64,000 nucleotides of DNA from Streptomyces pseudovenezuelae (GCF_001513955.1 NZ_KQ948155.1:108086-172085); one strand, 5' to 3'. Counted from the stretch's first letter, positions 23,807 through 32,103 are shown. The notes: a model not told the origin generated them from the sequence alone. Made by a program: numbers and translations.

Positions 23807-24430
23807 CTAGGTCAGCAGATCCTCCACCTGCGCCTCGCCCTCCCGGTACCGCCGCGCGATCTCCCCGCTGCACTCGTCCGCCGTCCGCTGCAACCGCTGC
23901 CGGCGCCCCGACACCCGCTGCTCGTACCGCACGAGCCGGCCCATGGCGGTGCTCAGTTCCAGGTCGGTCCGCGCCGAGAGGTCCGAGAGCTCGACCTCCG
24001 CGAGCATCTCGGCGGCCAGCAGCCGGTACTCCTCGCTGTGCGGGGTGCCCAGCCTGACGTGGCGGGCCGAGGAGCGGTGGCGGGCCGGGGCGTCGGTGAG
24101 GATCTCCGGGAGCCGCTCGACCACCGACGCCTCCGGGAGCCGCTCGGGCACCGAGCCCGTCGGGGACCGGCGCAGCAGCTCCGCGCGAAGGATGTCGATA
24201 CGGCCCTGCAACAGCCGTCGGACGTAACTGAGGTCGGCCTCGTCGCGCTGCGCGTCCCTGCGCAGGGTGCGCAGTTCGGGCAGGCTCAGCGCGGCGAGGT
24301 CCTGCTCGGGTGGATCAGGGGGCAGCAGGGGGCTGTCCGTACGCTGCGCGGGCGGCCGGGGTGGCTCCGGCTCCGCTCCGCGGGCAGCGCGGACGGGCCC
24401 GGAATGCTGCCCGGTACTCGGTGTGCTCAT
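23807..24430 (-). CDS. rsiG: RsiG, c-di-GMP-dependent anti-sigma-WhiG factor
   Basis: 207 residues from the ATG at 24430. Two long helices each carry the signature E-x3-S-x2-R-x3-Q-x3-D: EADLSYVRRLLQGRID near residue 65 and EQRVSGRRQRLQRTAD near 172. In S. venezuelae RsiG these two motifs bind a c-di-GMP dimer in an antiparallel coiled coil, and the complex holds the sporulation sigma factor WhiG inactive. The N-terminal 45 residues are Pro-rich and the linker between helices is disordered-looking. It lies between the Eis-like and dtd genes. The match of both motifs makes the call strong. Confidence 0.92.
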   Translation of the reverse strand: MSTPSTGQHSGPVRAARGAEPEPPRPPAQRTDSPLLPPDPPEQDLAALSLPELRTLRRDAQRDEADLSYVRRLLQGRIDILRAELLRRSPTGSVPERLPEASVVERLPEILTDAPARHRSSARHVRLGTPHSEEYRLLAAEMLAEVELSDLSARTDLELSTAMGRLVRYEQRVSGRRQRLQRTADECSGEIARRYREGEAQVEDLLT

Positions 24431-24588
24431 GCGCCTCAACCGTCCCCTCGACCGGCGTGTGGAAGCATCGTGCCACCCCAAGTGGCCGCTATGTGACCGA
24501 GTGCCCCCGAACGGCCCCAGATGGGGGGTTAGGGATCAAATACAAACCCGAACACGGCCCCTGTCCGCGGGACCGGCATGATGGGCGC

Positions 24589-25014
24589 ATGCGTGCAGTG
24601 GTGCAGAGGGTGGACGGCGCGAGCGTCGTCGTCGACGGGGAGACGGTCGGGGAGATCAGCGGCGAGGGACTGTGCGTTCTCGTCGGGGTCACCCACGAGG
24701 ACACCAAGGAGAAGGCGGCCCAACTGGCCCGCAAACTCTGGTCGGTACGGATGCTGCACGACGAGAGGTCGTGCAGCGACATCGACGCCCCGCTGCTGGT
24801 GATCAGCCAGTTCACCCTGTACGGCGACGCCCGCAAGGGCCGCCGCCCCACATGGAACGCGGCGGCCCCCGGCGATGTCGCCGAGCCTCTCGTCGAGGAG
24901 GTCGTCGCCCAGCTCCGCGCCCTGGGCGCGACGGTGGCCACCGGCCGCTTCGGCGCCTCGATGCGGGTCTCCCTGACGAACGACGGCCCGTTCACGGTCC
25001 TGCTGGAGATGTGA
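24589..25014 (+). CDS. dtd: D-aminoacyl-tRNA deacylase
   Basis: 141 residues, full family length. It begins MRAVVQRVDGASVVVDG, and has the catalytic SQFTLYGDARKGRRP motif near residue 71 and the cross-subunit LTNDGPFTVLL motif at the end (normally GPVT-like; here GPFT). The enzyme hydrolyses D-amino acids and glycine from mischarged tRNAs. The ATG has CATGAT 6 bases upstream, suggesting a leaderless transcript. It is convergent with ygfZ with a 2-base gap between stop codons. Confidence 0.92.
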   Translation: MRAVVQRVDGASVVVDGETVGEISGEGLCVLVGVTHEDTKEKAAQLARKLWSVRMLHDERSCSDIDAPLLVISQFTLYGDARKGRRPTWNAAAPGDVAEPLVEEVVAQLRALGATVATGRFGASMRVSLTNDGPFTVLLEM

Positions 25015-25016
25015 GC

Positions 25017-25982
25017 CTACGGCTCGACGACCGCCTCCTGGGCGGCCGCCGTGCTGTCGGCCAGCAGCCTCGCGTCCAGGGGGACGTTCCGCTTGACCAG
25101 CGCGAGCGCGACCGGGCCGAGCTCGTGGTGCCTGACCGACGTCGTCACGAAACCGATCTTGCGGCCGTCGGGCCCCTCGTCCGCGAGCCGGAGGTCCGCG
25201 CCCGCGGGCGGCAGGTGCACCTCGCTGCCGTCCAGGTGCAGGAAGACCAGCCGCCGCGGCGGCTTGCCGAGGTTCTGGACGCGGGCCACGGTCTCCTGGC
25301 CGCGGTAGCAGCCTTTCTGGAGGTGCACCGCGGTGCCGATCCAGCCCAGCTCGTGCGGGATGGTGCGGTGGTCGGTCTCGAAACCGAGGCGGGGGCGGTG
25401 CTGCTCGACCCGCAGCGCCTCGTAGGCGAGCAGGCCGACCGCGGGACCGGCCTTGTCCGCGTACGACTCCAGGTCCGCGCGCGGCAGGAACAGATCGCGG
25501 CCGTACGGCGTCTCGCGTACGACGACCCCCTGCGGCACCTCGGCGATGGAACCGGCGGGAAGGTGGACGACGGCGATCTCGTCGGTGCGGTCGGCGACGT
25601 CGACCCGGTAGAAGAACTTCATCGACTCCAGGTAGGCGATCAGCGCGTCCTGGGTGCCGGGTTCGACGTGCGCCCACACGGTCGTGCCGTCGTCGACGAG
25701 GTACAGCGCGTGCTCGATATGGCCGTGCGCGGAGAGGATGAGCGCCTCGGTGGCCTGGCCCGTGGGGAGGTCGCTGACGTGCTGGGTGAGCAGCAGGTGC
25801 AGCCAGCTGAGGCGGTCGTCGCCGGTGACGGACACGACCCCGCGGTGCGAGAGGTCGACGAATCCGGTGCCGCCGGCGAGGGCGCGCTGTTCGCGGAACA
25901 GGTCGCCGTAGTGCGCGGCGACGCCTTCGTCCACGCCCTCGGCGGGGACGGCGCCGGGCAGGGACAGCAGGGGACTCTTCAT
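25017..25982 (-). CDS. ygfZ: YgfZ/GcvT-like folate-binding protein
   Basis: 321 residues with a GcvT-like tetrahydrofolate-binding fold: VDLSHRGVVSVTGDDRLSWLHLLLTQHV at the start and the diagnostic K-G-C-Y-x-G-Q-E motif (KGCYRGQETVARVQNLGKPPR) near residue 225. YgfZ supports assembly or repair of certain Fe-S enzymes, and the Cys of the motif is required in E. coli. TAGGCT lies 7 bases before the ATG, so a leaderless mRNA is likely. It is followed by 10 bases and then the nur stop on the same strand side. Confidence 0.92.
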   Translation of the reverse strand: MKSPLLSLPGAVPAEGVDEGVAAHYGDLFREQRALAGGTGFVDLSHRGVVSVTGDDRLSWLHLLLTQHVSDLPTGQATEALILSAHGHIEHALYLVDDGTTVWAHVEPGTQDALIAYLESMKFFYRVDVADRTDEIAVVHLPAGSIAEVPQGVVVRETPYGRDLFLPRADLESYADKAGPAVGLLAYEALRVEQHRPRLGFETDHRTIPHELGWIGTAVHLQKGCYRGQETVARVQNLGKPPRRLVFLHLDGSEVHLPPAGADLRLADEGPDGRKIGFVTTSVRHHELGPVALALVKRNVPLDARLLADSTAAAQEAVVEP

Positions 25983-25992
25983 ACGCCTAAGC

Positions 25993-26430
25993 CTACGACT
26001 CGGTAGTTGAAGCCTTGAGTGAGCAGTCCTTGCAGCGGCCGAAGATCGCGAAGTGCTTCATGTCGGTCTCGAAGCCGAACTCCTGCCGGAGCTTCGCGGT
26101 GAAGTCGGCGGCCACCTTGATGTCCGCCTCGATGACGTTCTCGCAGTCGCGGCAGACCAGGTGGATGTGGTGATGGCGGTCGGCGAGGTGGTACGTCGGC
26201 GCCCCGTGCCCCAGATGGGCGTGGCTGACCAGGCCGAGTTCCTCCAGGAGCTCCAGGGTCCGGTAGACCGTGGAAATGTTGACCCCCGACGCCGTCTTCT
26301 TCACTTCCGTGAGGATGGCGTCGGGGGTCGCGTGCTCCAGGGTGTCCACGGCTTCGAGGACAAGCTGACGCTGCGGCGTCAGCCGGTAGCCGCGCTGCCT
26401 GAGGTCGCTCTTCCAGTCGGTGCTCACCAC
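25993..26430 (-). CDS. nur: Nur, nickel-responsive Fur-family regulator
   Basis: 145 residues from the GTG at 26430. The sequence VSTDWKSDLRQRGYRLTPQ... matches, from memory, S. coelicolor Nur closely. TAGACT lies 7 bases before this GTG, supporting this start over longer frames. The winged helix (about 10-85) is followed by the metal-binding HHH-rich region DRHHHIHLVCRDCENVI and a second CxxC near the C-terminus (GRCKDCS). Nur represses nickel uptake genes and sodF when nickel is plentiful. It is oriented with ygfZ and nitrobindin on the minus strand. No Nur box was recognised in the window. Confidence 0.93.
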   Translation of the reverse strand: MVSTDWKSDLRQRGYRLTPQRQLVLEAVDTLEHATPDAILTEVKKTASGVNISTVYRTLELLEELGLVSHAHLGHGAPTYHLADRHHHIHLVCRDCENVIEADIKVAADFTAKLRQEFGFETDMKHFAIFGRCKDCSLKASTTES

Positions 26431-26454
26431 ACCGGGAAGTCTAGGACCTCTCGG

Positions 26455-26519
26455 TGCGGGACCCACTTGAATGCGGGACCTACTTGCTGCGGGGCCTATT
26501 TGCTGCGGGACCTACTTGA
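26455..26519. repeat. Four 16-17 bp repeats at the end of the nitrobindin gene
   Basis: TGCGGG(A/G)CC(T/C)A units start at 26455, 26472, 26488 and 26504. On the minus strand each reads AAGTAGGTCCCGCA or close to it; the first contains the stop codon of the nitrobindin gene. The array seems to have grown by duplication of the stop-codon context. Confidence 0.8.
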
Positions 26520-27087
26520 AGAAGGCGATGCCGTCGTCCGGCATGTCGTCGGGCAGGGCCTTGGCCCAGCGCTCGACCTCCTCCGGGGTGACGACCTTCT
26601 TCAGGTGGGCGGACATGTAGGGGCGCAGCTCGACCTCGGGGGTCTGCTTCTCGCCGACCCACATGAGGTCGCTCTTCACGTAGCCGTACAGGCGCTTGCC
26701 ACCGCTGTACGGCCCCGAGGCGGCCGTCCGCGCGACGGCGTCGGTCACCAGGTCGATCTGCGGCTTCTGGTCGGCCATCTCGCCGTACCAGATCTCGACG
26801 ACGCCGTCGTCCCTGACCATCGTCACCTCGACCTTGCGGTCGGCGTCGATGCGCCAGAAGCCGTGCTCCGACTCCAGCGGGCGGACCTTGTTGCCGTCGT
26901 TGTCGAGGACCCAGGTGTGGGACTCGTACTCCAGGAAGTCCCGGCCGTCGTGGCCGAAGGTCACCTCCTGGCCGAAGTTGCACTTCTCCGAGCCGGGGAA
27001 GTCGTGCACGCCCGCGCCCGCCCAGTTGCCGAGCAGGAAGGCGAGCGGGACGAGGTCCTTGTGGAGGTCGGACGGGATCTCGATCAT
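26512..27087 (-). CDS. Nitrobindin-like heme-binding beta-barrel (FABP family)
   Basis: 191 residues. The nitrobindin signature GNWAGAG occurs at residues 20-26, followed by alternating beta strands (FGQEVTFGHDGRDFLEYESHTW). The axial heme ligand is probably the His in MSAHLKKVV near residue 160. Nitrobindins bind ferric heme and isomerise peroxynitrite or scavenge NO. GGAACC precedes the ATG. A 32-residue membrane protein gene ends 23 bases upstream on the same strand, and nur follows. The stop codon lies within a small tandem repeat. Confidence 0.87.
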   Translation of the reverse strand: MIEIPSDLHKDLVPLAFLLGNWAGAGVHDFPGSEKCNFGQEVTFGHDGRDFLEYESHTWVLDNDGNKVRPLESEHGFWRIDADRKVEVTMVRDDGVVEIWYGEMADQKPQIDLVTDAVARTAASGPYSGGKRLYGYVKSDLMWVGEKQTPEVELRPYMSAHLKKVVTPEEVERWAKALPDDMPDDGIAFFK

Positions 27088-27110
27088 GAGTGGCGGTTCC
27101 TAGAGGGGGA

Positions 27111-27209
27111 TCAGCGCTGGCCCTGGTACAGCTTCTTCACGGTCAGTCCGGCGAAGGCGAGAACGCCGACGCAGACCAGGACCAGCAGGGCTTCGAAGAA
27201 GATCTCCAC
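27111..27209 (-). CDS. 32-residue single-pass membrane protein
   Basis: It starts at a GTG (27209) with GAGGAG 6 bases upstream and reads VEIFFEALLVLVCVGVLAF, then AGLTVKKLYQGQR. One transmembrane helix spans residues 4-24, followed by a short basic tail. It is too short for usual gene calling, but the ribosome site is strong and spacing to the nitrobindin gene is only 23 bases, consistent with an operon. I believe a similar small protein sits here in other Streptomyces, but this is memory. The function is unknown. Confidence 0.72.
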   Translation of the reverse strand: MEIFFEALLVLVCVGVLAFAGLTVKKLYQGQR

Positions 27210-27302
27210 GGGGTGCTCCTCGGATGAGCGGGGTGCGGTGCATGTACACAGGGCCGGGCCCCAGCTTACGCGGCCGGGGCCCGGCGGGCCGTGCGGGTCT
27301 CC

Positions 27303-29066
27303 TCAGCCCAGGAGCTGGCTCTGGAGCGTCACCGTCTGCTGGAAGGGGACGGGGTTCGCGGTGCCCTTGCGGGACTGGACGACCAGGGCGAGGACGTCGC
27401 CGGCGCCGATGTAGGCGTGGCGGGCCTGTTCCTTGCCGTACGGCTTCGACTCGACGTAGACGGACGCGGTGATGTCGTGGATCCGGGCCGCGTCCGGGAA
27501 TGCCTCGTCGGAGACGGAGTCGGGGGCGTCGCGCAGTTCGTAGCCGGGGCTGCCGTACGGGGCGATGTCCCGGCCGAACAGGTCGTCCACGACGGCCGCG
27601 GTGTCGAACTGGAGCAGGTAGATCCGGGTGCTCGTGCCGTCGGGGGTGGTCCAGCCGCGGGCCGCGATGTGCCGCAGGCCGTTCTCGGAGAGCTTCGTCC
27701 CGAACTCCTCCCGGTCCTCCTTCTCGGCGTACTCCGAGAGCAGATCCTTCGTCGGCAGCCAGCCGTCGGTACCGCTGAGCGCCTTGTCGACGGTGGCCCC
27801 TTCGGGCGCGGGCAGCACGAGCGCGCGCAGATCGGCGTAGTGGCTGCCGGCCTTGTTCTCCGGGGCGAGCGGACCGGGGCTCCCGGAGGGCAACGGCGCC
27901 TTCGTCAGCACCGGAAAGTCCCACCGCCCGTCCGACACGGTCCCCAGCCCCGGCACGTCCGTCCGCTCCATCCCGGCGATCCCGTACGCGCTCCCGGCAC
28001 CGAACGCGGCGAAGGTGAGGAGGGCGGCGGTCCAACGGAGAGCTGCCCGCAGGACACGGCGGTCCTTGGGCGCGGGTTCCGGGGCGGCTGCGGGGTCGGT
28101 CCCGGGCCCGGAGTCGAGCAGCGCCACGTCGTCGGGCATGTGCTGCGGCTCGGGGGCGGGCGCGGTTTCGGGTACGGGTGCAGGCACCGGCGCCGAGGCG
28201 GGACCGGCGGCCGGGGCCGACGGGGACGGGGGCGCGGCCGCGGCTGCAGGCGCGTGCTGCGGCTCGGGAGCGAGCGCGGTCTCCGACACGGGTGCATGCA
28301 CCGGCGCCGAGGCAGCCGCGGCCACCGGGCCCTGCACGGGCTCGGATGCACGCACCGCCGCGGCCTCGGGCACGTCGTGCGGCTCGGAGGCGGGCGCGGT
28401 CTCCGACACGGGTGCAGGCACCACCGCCGGGGCGGGCGAGGCCACTGAGACCGGCCGGGGCTCGGACGCACGCACCGCCGCAGCCTCCGCCACGTCCTGC
28501 GACTCGGCGACGGGCCCGGTCTCCGACACGGGTGCAGACACCACCGCCGGGGCGGGCGAGGCCACCGGGGCCGGCACGGGCTCGGATGCACGCACCGCCG
28601 CGGCCTCGGGCACGTCCTGCGACTCGGCGACGGGCCCGGTCTCCGACACGGGTGCAGGCACCGGCGCCGAGGCAGGCGAGGCCACCGGGGCCGGCCGGGG
28701 CTCGGACGCGCGCACCACCGCAGCCTCCGCCGCGTCCTGCGACTCGGCGACGGGCCCGGTCTCCGACACGGGTGCAGGCACCGGCGCCGAGGCGGGCGCG
28801 GTCACCGGGACCGGCGCAGGCTCGGACGGGCGCGCCACCGCGGCCTCAGACGCGTGCGCGGGTTCAGGCCCGGATGCGGGCACAGGCCCCCGCTCGGGTG
28901 TGGACGGTCGGTGATCCTTCCGCTGTGCCGGGTCGCCGGGAACGATGGTCCCCGGCACCGGCTTCCCGGGCTCGCCGGACGTATCCGTCACCCCGGCCGC
29001 CTCGGGACCCGCAGTCGGTTCCGCTGCCGCGGAGCCGACGGGCTTCTCTTCCGTCTGCTCGGTCAT
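27303..29066 (-). CDS. Membrane-anchored extracellular protein with long Pro/Ala repeat region (third of trio)
   Basis: 587 residues from the ATG at 29066, overlapping the previous stop as ATGA, with GGGGGAG upstream. Residues 1 to about 330 are intracellular and disordered, including at least six imperfect 40-residue repeats around ASAPVPAPVSETGPVAES. A single membrane helix follows (WTAALLTFAAFGAGSAYGIAG, about 345-365). The C-terminal 220 residues are extracellular and resemble those of the two upstream proteins: LRALVLPAPEGA, DGWLPTKDLLSEY, RGWTTPDGT, IYLLQF. The function of the domain is unknown. No signal peptide or catalytic motif was recognised. Confidence 0.82.
   Translation of the reverse strand: MTEQTEEKPVGSAAAEPTAGPEAAGVTDTSGEPGKPVPGTIVPGDPAQRKDHRPSTPERGPVPASGPEPAHASEAAVARPSEPAPVPVTAPASAPVPAPVSETGPVAESQDAAEAAVVRASEPRPAPVASPASAPVPAPVSETGPVAESQDVPEAAAVRASEPVPAPVASPAPAVVSAPVSETGPVAESQDVAEAAAVRASEPRPVSVASPAPAVVPAPVSETAPASEPHDVPEAAAVRASEPVQGPVAAAASAPVHAPVSETALAPEPQHAPAAAAAPPSPSAPAAGPASAPVPAPVPETAPAPEPQHMPDDVALLDSGPGTDPAAAPEPAPKDRRVLRAALRWTAALLTFAAFGAGSAYGIAGMERTDVPGLGTVSDGRWDFPVLTKAPLPSGSPGPLAPENKAGSHYADLRALVLPAPEGATVDKALSGTDGWLPTKDLLSEYAEKEDREEFGTKLSENGLRHIAARGWTTPDGTSTRIYLLQFDTAAVVDDLFGRDIAPYGSPGYELRDAPDSVSDEAFPDAARIHDITASVYVESKPYGKEQARHAYIGAGDVLALVVQSRKGTANPVPFQQTVTLQSQLLG
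28150..28870. repeat. 120-bp in-frame tandem repeats
   Basis: The string CTCCGACACGGGTGCA recurs at exactly 120-bp intervals at about 28281, 28401, 28521, 28641 and 28761, with a diverged sixth copy near 28167. Each copy encodes a 40-residue Pro/Ala/Val/Glu unit of the protein at 27303-29066. Confidence 0.88.
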
Positions 29067-29905
29067 ACCGACTCCCCCGGTTCCGCGATGCGGTCGAGCT
29101 GTTCGCGCAGCAGCATCGCGATGCCCGTCTGCTGCATGGGCTTGGCGCTTTCCGCGATGAGGCTGACCAGGACGTTGCCCTGCCGGGCCGCGCAGAACAT
29201 CGCGTCCAGCTTCTCGTCGTCGTCCGTCGGCAGCAGGACGCAGCGGGCGTCCTTGTGGCCCTCGACCCGGGGGCCTTCCCGCCCGGCATCGCCGAGGGCG
29301 GCGAGGAGCTCTTTCCCGGCCTCCGCGATCCCCCGCGCCGCCGCCTTGTTGTCCAGCTGCGAGAGCTCGATGGTCACGGTGGAGGCCTTGTCCGTGTAGA
29401 CGGAGGACAGTTCCTCGGTGCTCAGGTAGCTGCGCATCGCCATTCCCGTGATGCGCTGCTTGTCGATCTGCTTCTCCACCGCCTTGCGCTGGGACCGGGG
29501 CAGCATGCTGAACGGCTTCTTGCGCAGCGCCGTGGCCTGCGCACCGCTGAGCCGGGCGTCGTACCCGTACTCCCCGATGTCCGGCCCCCGGCTCCACCCG
29601 TCGGCGCCGTACGGCACGAGCATCGCCGACAGTCCCTTCGGCGCGGCCGCCTGCTCCTTGCCGGCCCCGCCCTTCGGGAACTTCCACACGGGCGCACCCG
29701 CGTCGCGGTCGGCGCCGTCGACGGTGATCACGGTGTAGCCGACCCCCGCGACGACCGCCACGGCCAGCACCACGGACCCGACGACCGCGGCGACACGGCC
29801 TCGGCGTACCGGCTTCCCGGCGGGCGCAGCGGCCACAGGCTCGCCGGAGACCGTGAGCTCCACGGGACCGACCTCACCCATCTGCTGGTTCTCACTCTCG
29901 CTCAC
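29063..29905 (-). CDS. Membrane-anchored extracellular protein (second of trio)
   Basis: 280 residues from a GTG at 29905 that overlaps the previous stop as GTGA. The cytoplasmic N-terminus is about 35 residues, then a membrane helix (VAAVVGSVVLAVAVVAGVGYTVI) and an extracellular domain of about 215 residues. Shared landmarks with its neighbours are LSAMLVPYGADGWSRGPDIGEYGY, a Lys/Arg-rich helix and VTIELSQLDNKAAARG. A lone Cys pair (ARCVLLP, MFCAARQ) could form a disulfide. It is translationally coupled at both ends, so the three proteins are probably made in similar amounts. The function is unknown. Confidence 0.8.
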   Translation of the reverse strand: MSESENQQMGEVGPVELTVSGEPVAAAPAGKPVRRGRVAAVVGSVVLAVAVVAGVGYTVITVDGADRDAGAPVWKFPKGGAGKEQAAAPKGLSAMLVPYGADGWSRGPDIGEYGYDARLSGAQATALRKKPFSMLPRSQRKAVEKQIDKQRITGMAMRSYLSTEELSSVYTDKASTVTIELSQLDNKAAARGIAEAGKELLAALGDAGREGPRVEGHKDARCVLLPTDDDEKLDAMFCAARQGNVLVSLIAESAKPMQQTGIAMLLREQLDRIAEPGESV

Positions 29906-30678
29906 AGCTTCTTCACCTGCCGCTCCGCCAGGTCCATGATCTTCGCCTTCGGAATGGGCTTGGCGTCCCAGACGAAGATCTTCATGACGATGTCCCCCCG
30001 CCAGGCGACGGCCGTGGCGCTGTACTGCGGCAGATAACCGGGCTTGGTGTCCGGCTTGGTGTGGACGTAGACCATGGCGTTGTCGCTGCCAGCGACCGGC
30101 CAGCTCTTGGTGCCGCTCTCGGCGTCCTCGTAGTAGTTCTCGCTGTCGGCCCTGTCGGAGGCCTGCAGTTCCTCCTCCTGCCGGTACTGGACGAGGCGGA
30201 TCTCGACGCCGTAGGTGCTGCCGACCCGCCAGCCGGTGTCGGCCGCGCGGCGGAACTCGCCGGCGACGAGGTCGCTGAACGCCCCGGCCGGCTTCTCGTA
30301 CGACTCCGCCATGTCGGCCAGCGTCATCCAGCCGTCGATGCCCGCCCATACGGCGGCCTTGGCCCCGCCCGGCTTCTTCAGCAGCAGCTTGCGCAGGTCG
30401 CCGTCGGTCTTCACGCGGCGGTCCTCGGCGGCGGACAGCGGCTCGGGCGCCGGGCCCTTGGCCTGGACGAGCGTCGACTGCGAGAGCGAGGACAGCTTCG
30501 TCGGCTCACGGTCGGCCTGGATCAGATAACCGGTACAGCCGCCGGCGACGACGCCGAGTACGGCGGCGCCGGCGATCAGTGCCGTGGTCCGCCCGCGGCG
30601 GCGCGGCGACCGGCCCCCCGCCCGGGCCGATTCCCCTGTTTCTTCTGCTACTTCGGGCACTTGCAAGCCATCCCTCAC
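29902..30678 (-). CDS. Membrane-anchored extracellular protein (first of trio)
   Basis: 258 residues from the GTG at 30678; a second GTG at 30660 with GAGGGA upstream is also possible. A basic cytoplasmic stretch (GGRSPRRRGR) is followed by a helix (TTALIAGAAVLGVVAGGCTGYLI) containing one Cys, not in a good lipobox. The extracellular part has DLRKLLLKKPGGAKAAVWAGIDGWMTLADMAESYEK and RLVQYRQEEELQ, parallel to the two downstream proteins. The three genes form a coupled operon divergent from the DsrE gene. The function is unknown. Confidence 0.8.
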   Translation of the reverse strand: MRDGLQVPEVAEETGESARAGGRSPRRRGRTTALIAGAAVLGVVAGGCTGYLIQADREPTKLSSLSQSTLVQAKGPAPEPLSAAEDRRVKTDGDLRKLLLKKPGGAKAAVWAGIDGWMTLADMAESYEKPAGAFSDLVAGEFRRAADTGWRVGSTYGVEIRLVQYRQEEELQASDRADSENYYEDAESGTKSWPVAGSDNAMVYVHTKPDTKPGYLPQYSATAVAWRGDIVMKIFVWDAKPIPKAKIMDLAERQVKKL

Positions 30679-30769
30679 ACCCAGCCTGAAACGCGCATGT
30701 CATATACACGCGCACAGGTGACTCACGGTCAACGGCCGGAGTTGTAGCCACGCTGGTTACGATTCGGCC

Positions 30770-31132
30770 ATGGCGAAGAAGCTCGTGATCAAGGTGACCG
30801 CCGGGGCCGACGCCCCCGAGCGCTGTTCGCAGGCGTTCACCGTGGCGGCGGTGGCCGTGGCCAGCGGGGTGGACGTCTCGCTGTGGCTGACCGGGGAGTC
30901 GGCGTGGTTCGCACTGCCGGGGCGGGCCGCCGAGTTCGAACTGCCGCACGCGGCCCCGCTGCCCGACCTGCTGGAGTCGGTCCTCGCGGGCGGCCGGCTC
31001 ACCCTGTGCACGCAGTGCGCGGCCCGCCGGGACATCACGGAGAAGGACGTCATCGAGGGCGTACGGATCGCGGGGGCGCAGGTCTTCGTGCAGGAGGCGC
31101 TGGCCGACGGGACGCAGGCACTCGTCTACTGA
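30770..31132 (+). CDS. DsrE-family sulfur-relay-like protein
   Basis: 120 residues, opening KKLVIKVTAGADAPERCSQAFTVAAVAVASGVDVSLWLTGE, typical of DsrE/DsrF-like proteins. A Cys pair occurs in LTLCTQCAARRDI near residue 85, consistent with sulfur transfer or metal binding. The partner is unknown, though a sulfurtransferase (sseA) lies 1.4 kb downstream. TACGAT (30758-30763) is 6 bases before the ATG, so a leaderless mRNA is likely. It is divergent from the three-gene membrane operon. Confidence 0.85.
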   Translation: MAKKLVIKVTAGADAPERCSQAFTVAAVAVASGVDVSLWLTGESAWFALPGRAAEFELPHAAPLPDLLESVLAGGRLTLCTQCAARRDITEKDVIEGVRIAGAQVFVQEALADGTQALVY

Positions 31133-31374
31133 GCCCCGGGCCGGAGAGCGAAGGGCGTAGAGCTGAGAGCGGGGCCAGGGTCTGCGCGCGCCCGGTGTCG
31201 CGGGCAGGCAGCCGCCCCCTCCTCACCACGCGCACGAGGTCAACTCCCCGACAACGCCCCCGCCCTGTCACAGGTGATCGACAATTTCGCTGTCCCCCCG
31301 CCCGGCGGGACTACTCTCACGCTCGACGGCCACCCGTCCGTCCACCACACCGCCGCTCTGGGGGAACCGACCGC

Positions 31375-32103
31375 ATGCGCGCCCTGCGAATACTTACGAT
31401 CATCGCCGTGATCCTCGGCGGGCTGTTCGTCGCCGCCGACCGTCTGGCGGTCCACTTCGCGGAGGGCGAGGTCGCGGACCGGCTGAAGACGCAGGAGGGA
31501 CTGACCACGACGCCGAGCGTCGACATCAAGGGGTTCCCGTTCCTGACCCAGGTGGCCGGCGGTGAACTCGACGACGTCGAGGTCGGGATGAAGGACTACG
31601 ACGCGGACACCGGCACCAGCGGGGGCACGATCCGTATCGACGACCTGAACGCCGCCATGAAGGGCGTCGCGTTCTCCGGCGACTACAGCTCCGCCACCGC
31701 CACCACGGCCGCCGGGACCGCGACCATCGCCTACGACCAGCTGCTGAAGGCGGCCGGATCGCAGGAGGCCAAGCTCCCGCTCGGCGTCACCGCCAAGGTC
31801 GTCGGCCTCTCCGACGGCGGGAACGGCAAGATCAAGGTCGACATCGAGGTGAGCGCCCTGGAGAAGCCCGTCTCCGTGCTCAGCACCGTCTCGGTCGTCG
31901 ACGGGGACACCGTGCGCGTGCACGCCGACTCGATCCCGAGCTTCGGGAACATCACCCTCGCCGATTCCGACTTCCGTTCGATCGCCGACTTCGACCAGAA
32001 GATCGAGGGTCTGCCGGGCGGTATCGCACTCGACAAGGTCCAAGCGGGTGCGAACGGTGTGGAGATCGCGGTGAAGGGTTCGGGCGTCAAGCTGGCCGGG
32101 TAG
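31375..32103 (+). CDS. LmeA-like (DUF2993) phospholipid-binding secreted/membrane protein
   Basis: 242 residues with an N-terminal membrane anchor or signal (LRILTIIAVILGGLFVAADRL). The DUF2993 signature follows: VADRLKTQEGLTTTPSVDIKGFPFLTQVAGGELDDVEV. In mycobacteria LmeA binds phosphatidylinositol-type lipids in the periplasm and supports lipomannan maturation. A second family member is encoded at 50749-51885. GGGGGAACCGACCGC precedes the ATG. It is probably monocistronic. Confidence 0.87.
   Translation: MRALRILTIIAVILGGLFVAADRLAVHFAEGEVADRLKTQEGLTTTPSVDIKGFPFLTQVAGGELDDVEVGMKDYDADTGTSGGTIRIDDLNAAMKGVAFSGDYSSATATTAAGTATIAYDQLLKAAGSQEAKLPLGVTAKVVGLSDGGNGKIKVDIEVSALEKPVSVLSTVSVVDGDTVRVHADSIPSFGNITLADSDFRSIADFDQKIEGLPGGIALDKVQAGANGVEIAVKGSGVKLAG

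Noticed and set aside
27303..29687. A 794-residue protein
   Set aside because: The first 200 residues are antisense-frame shadow of the second trio gene; the ATG at 29066 with a ribosome site and ATGA coupling is the better start.
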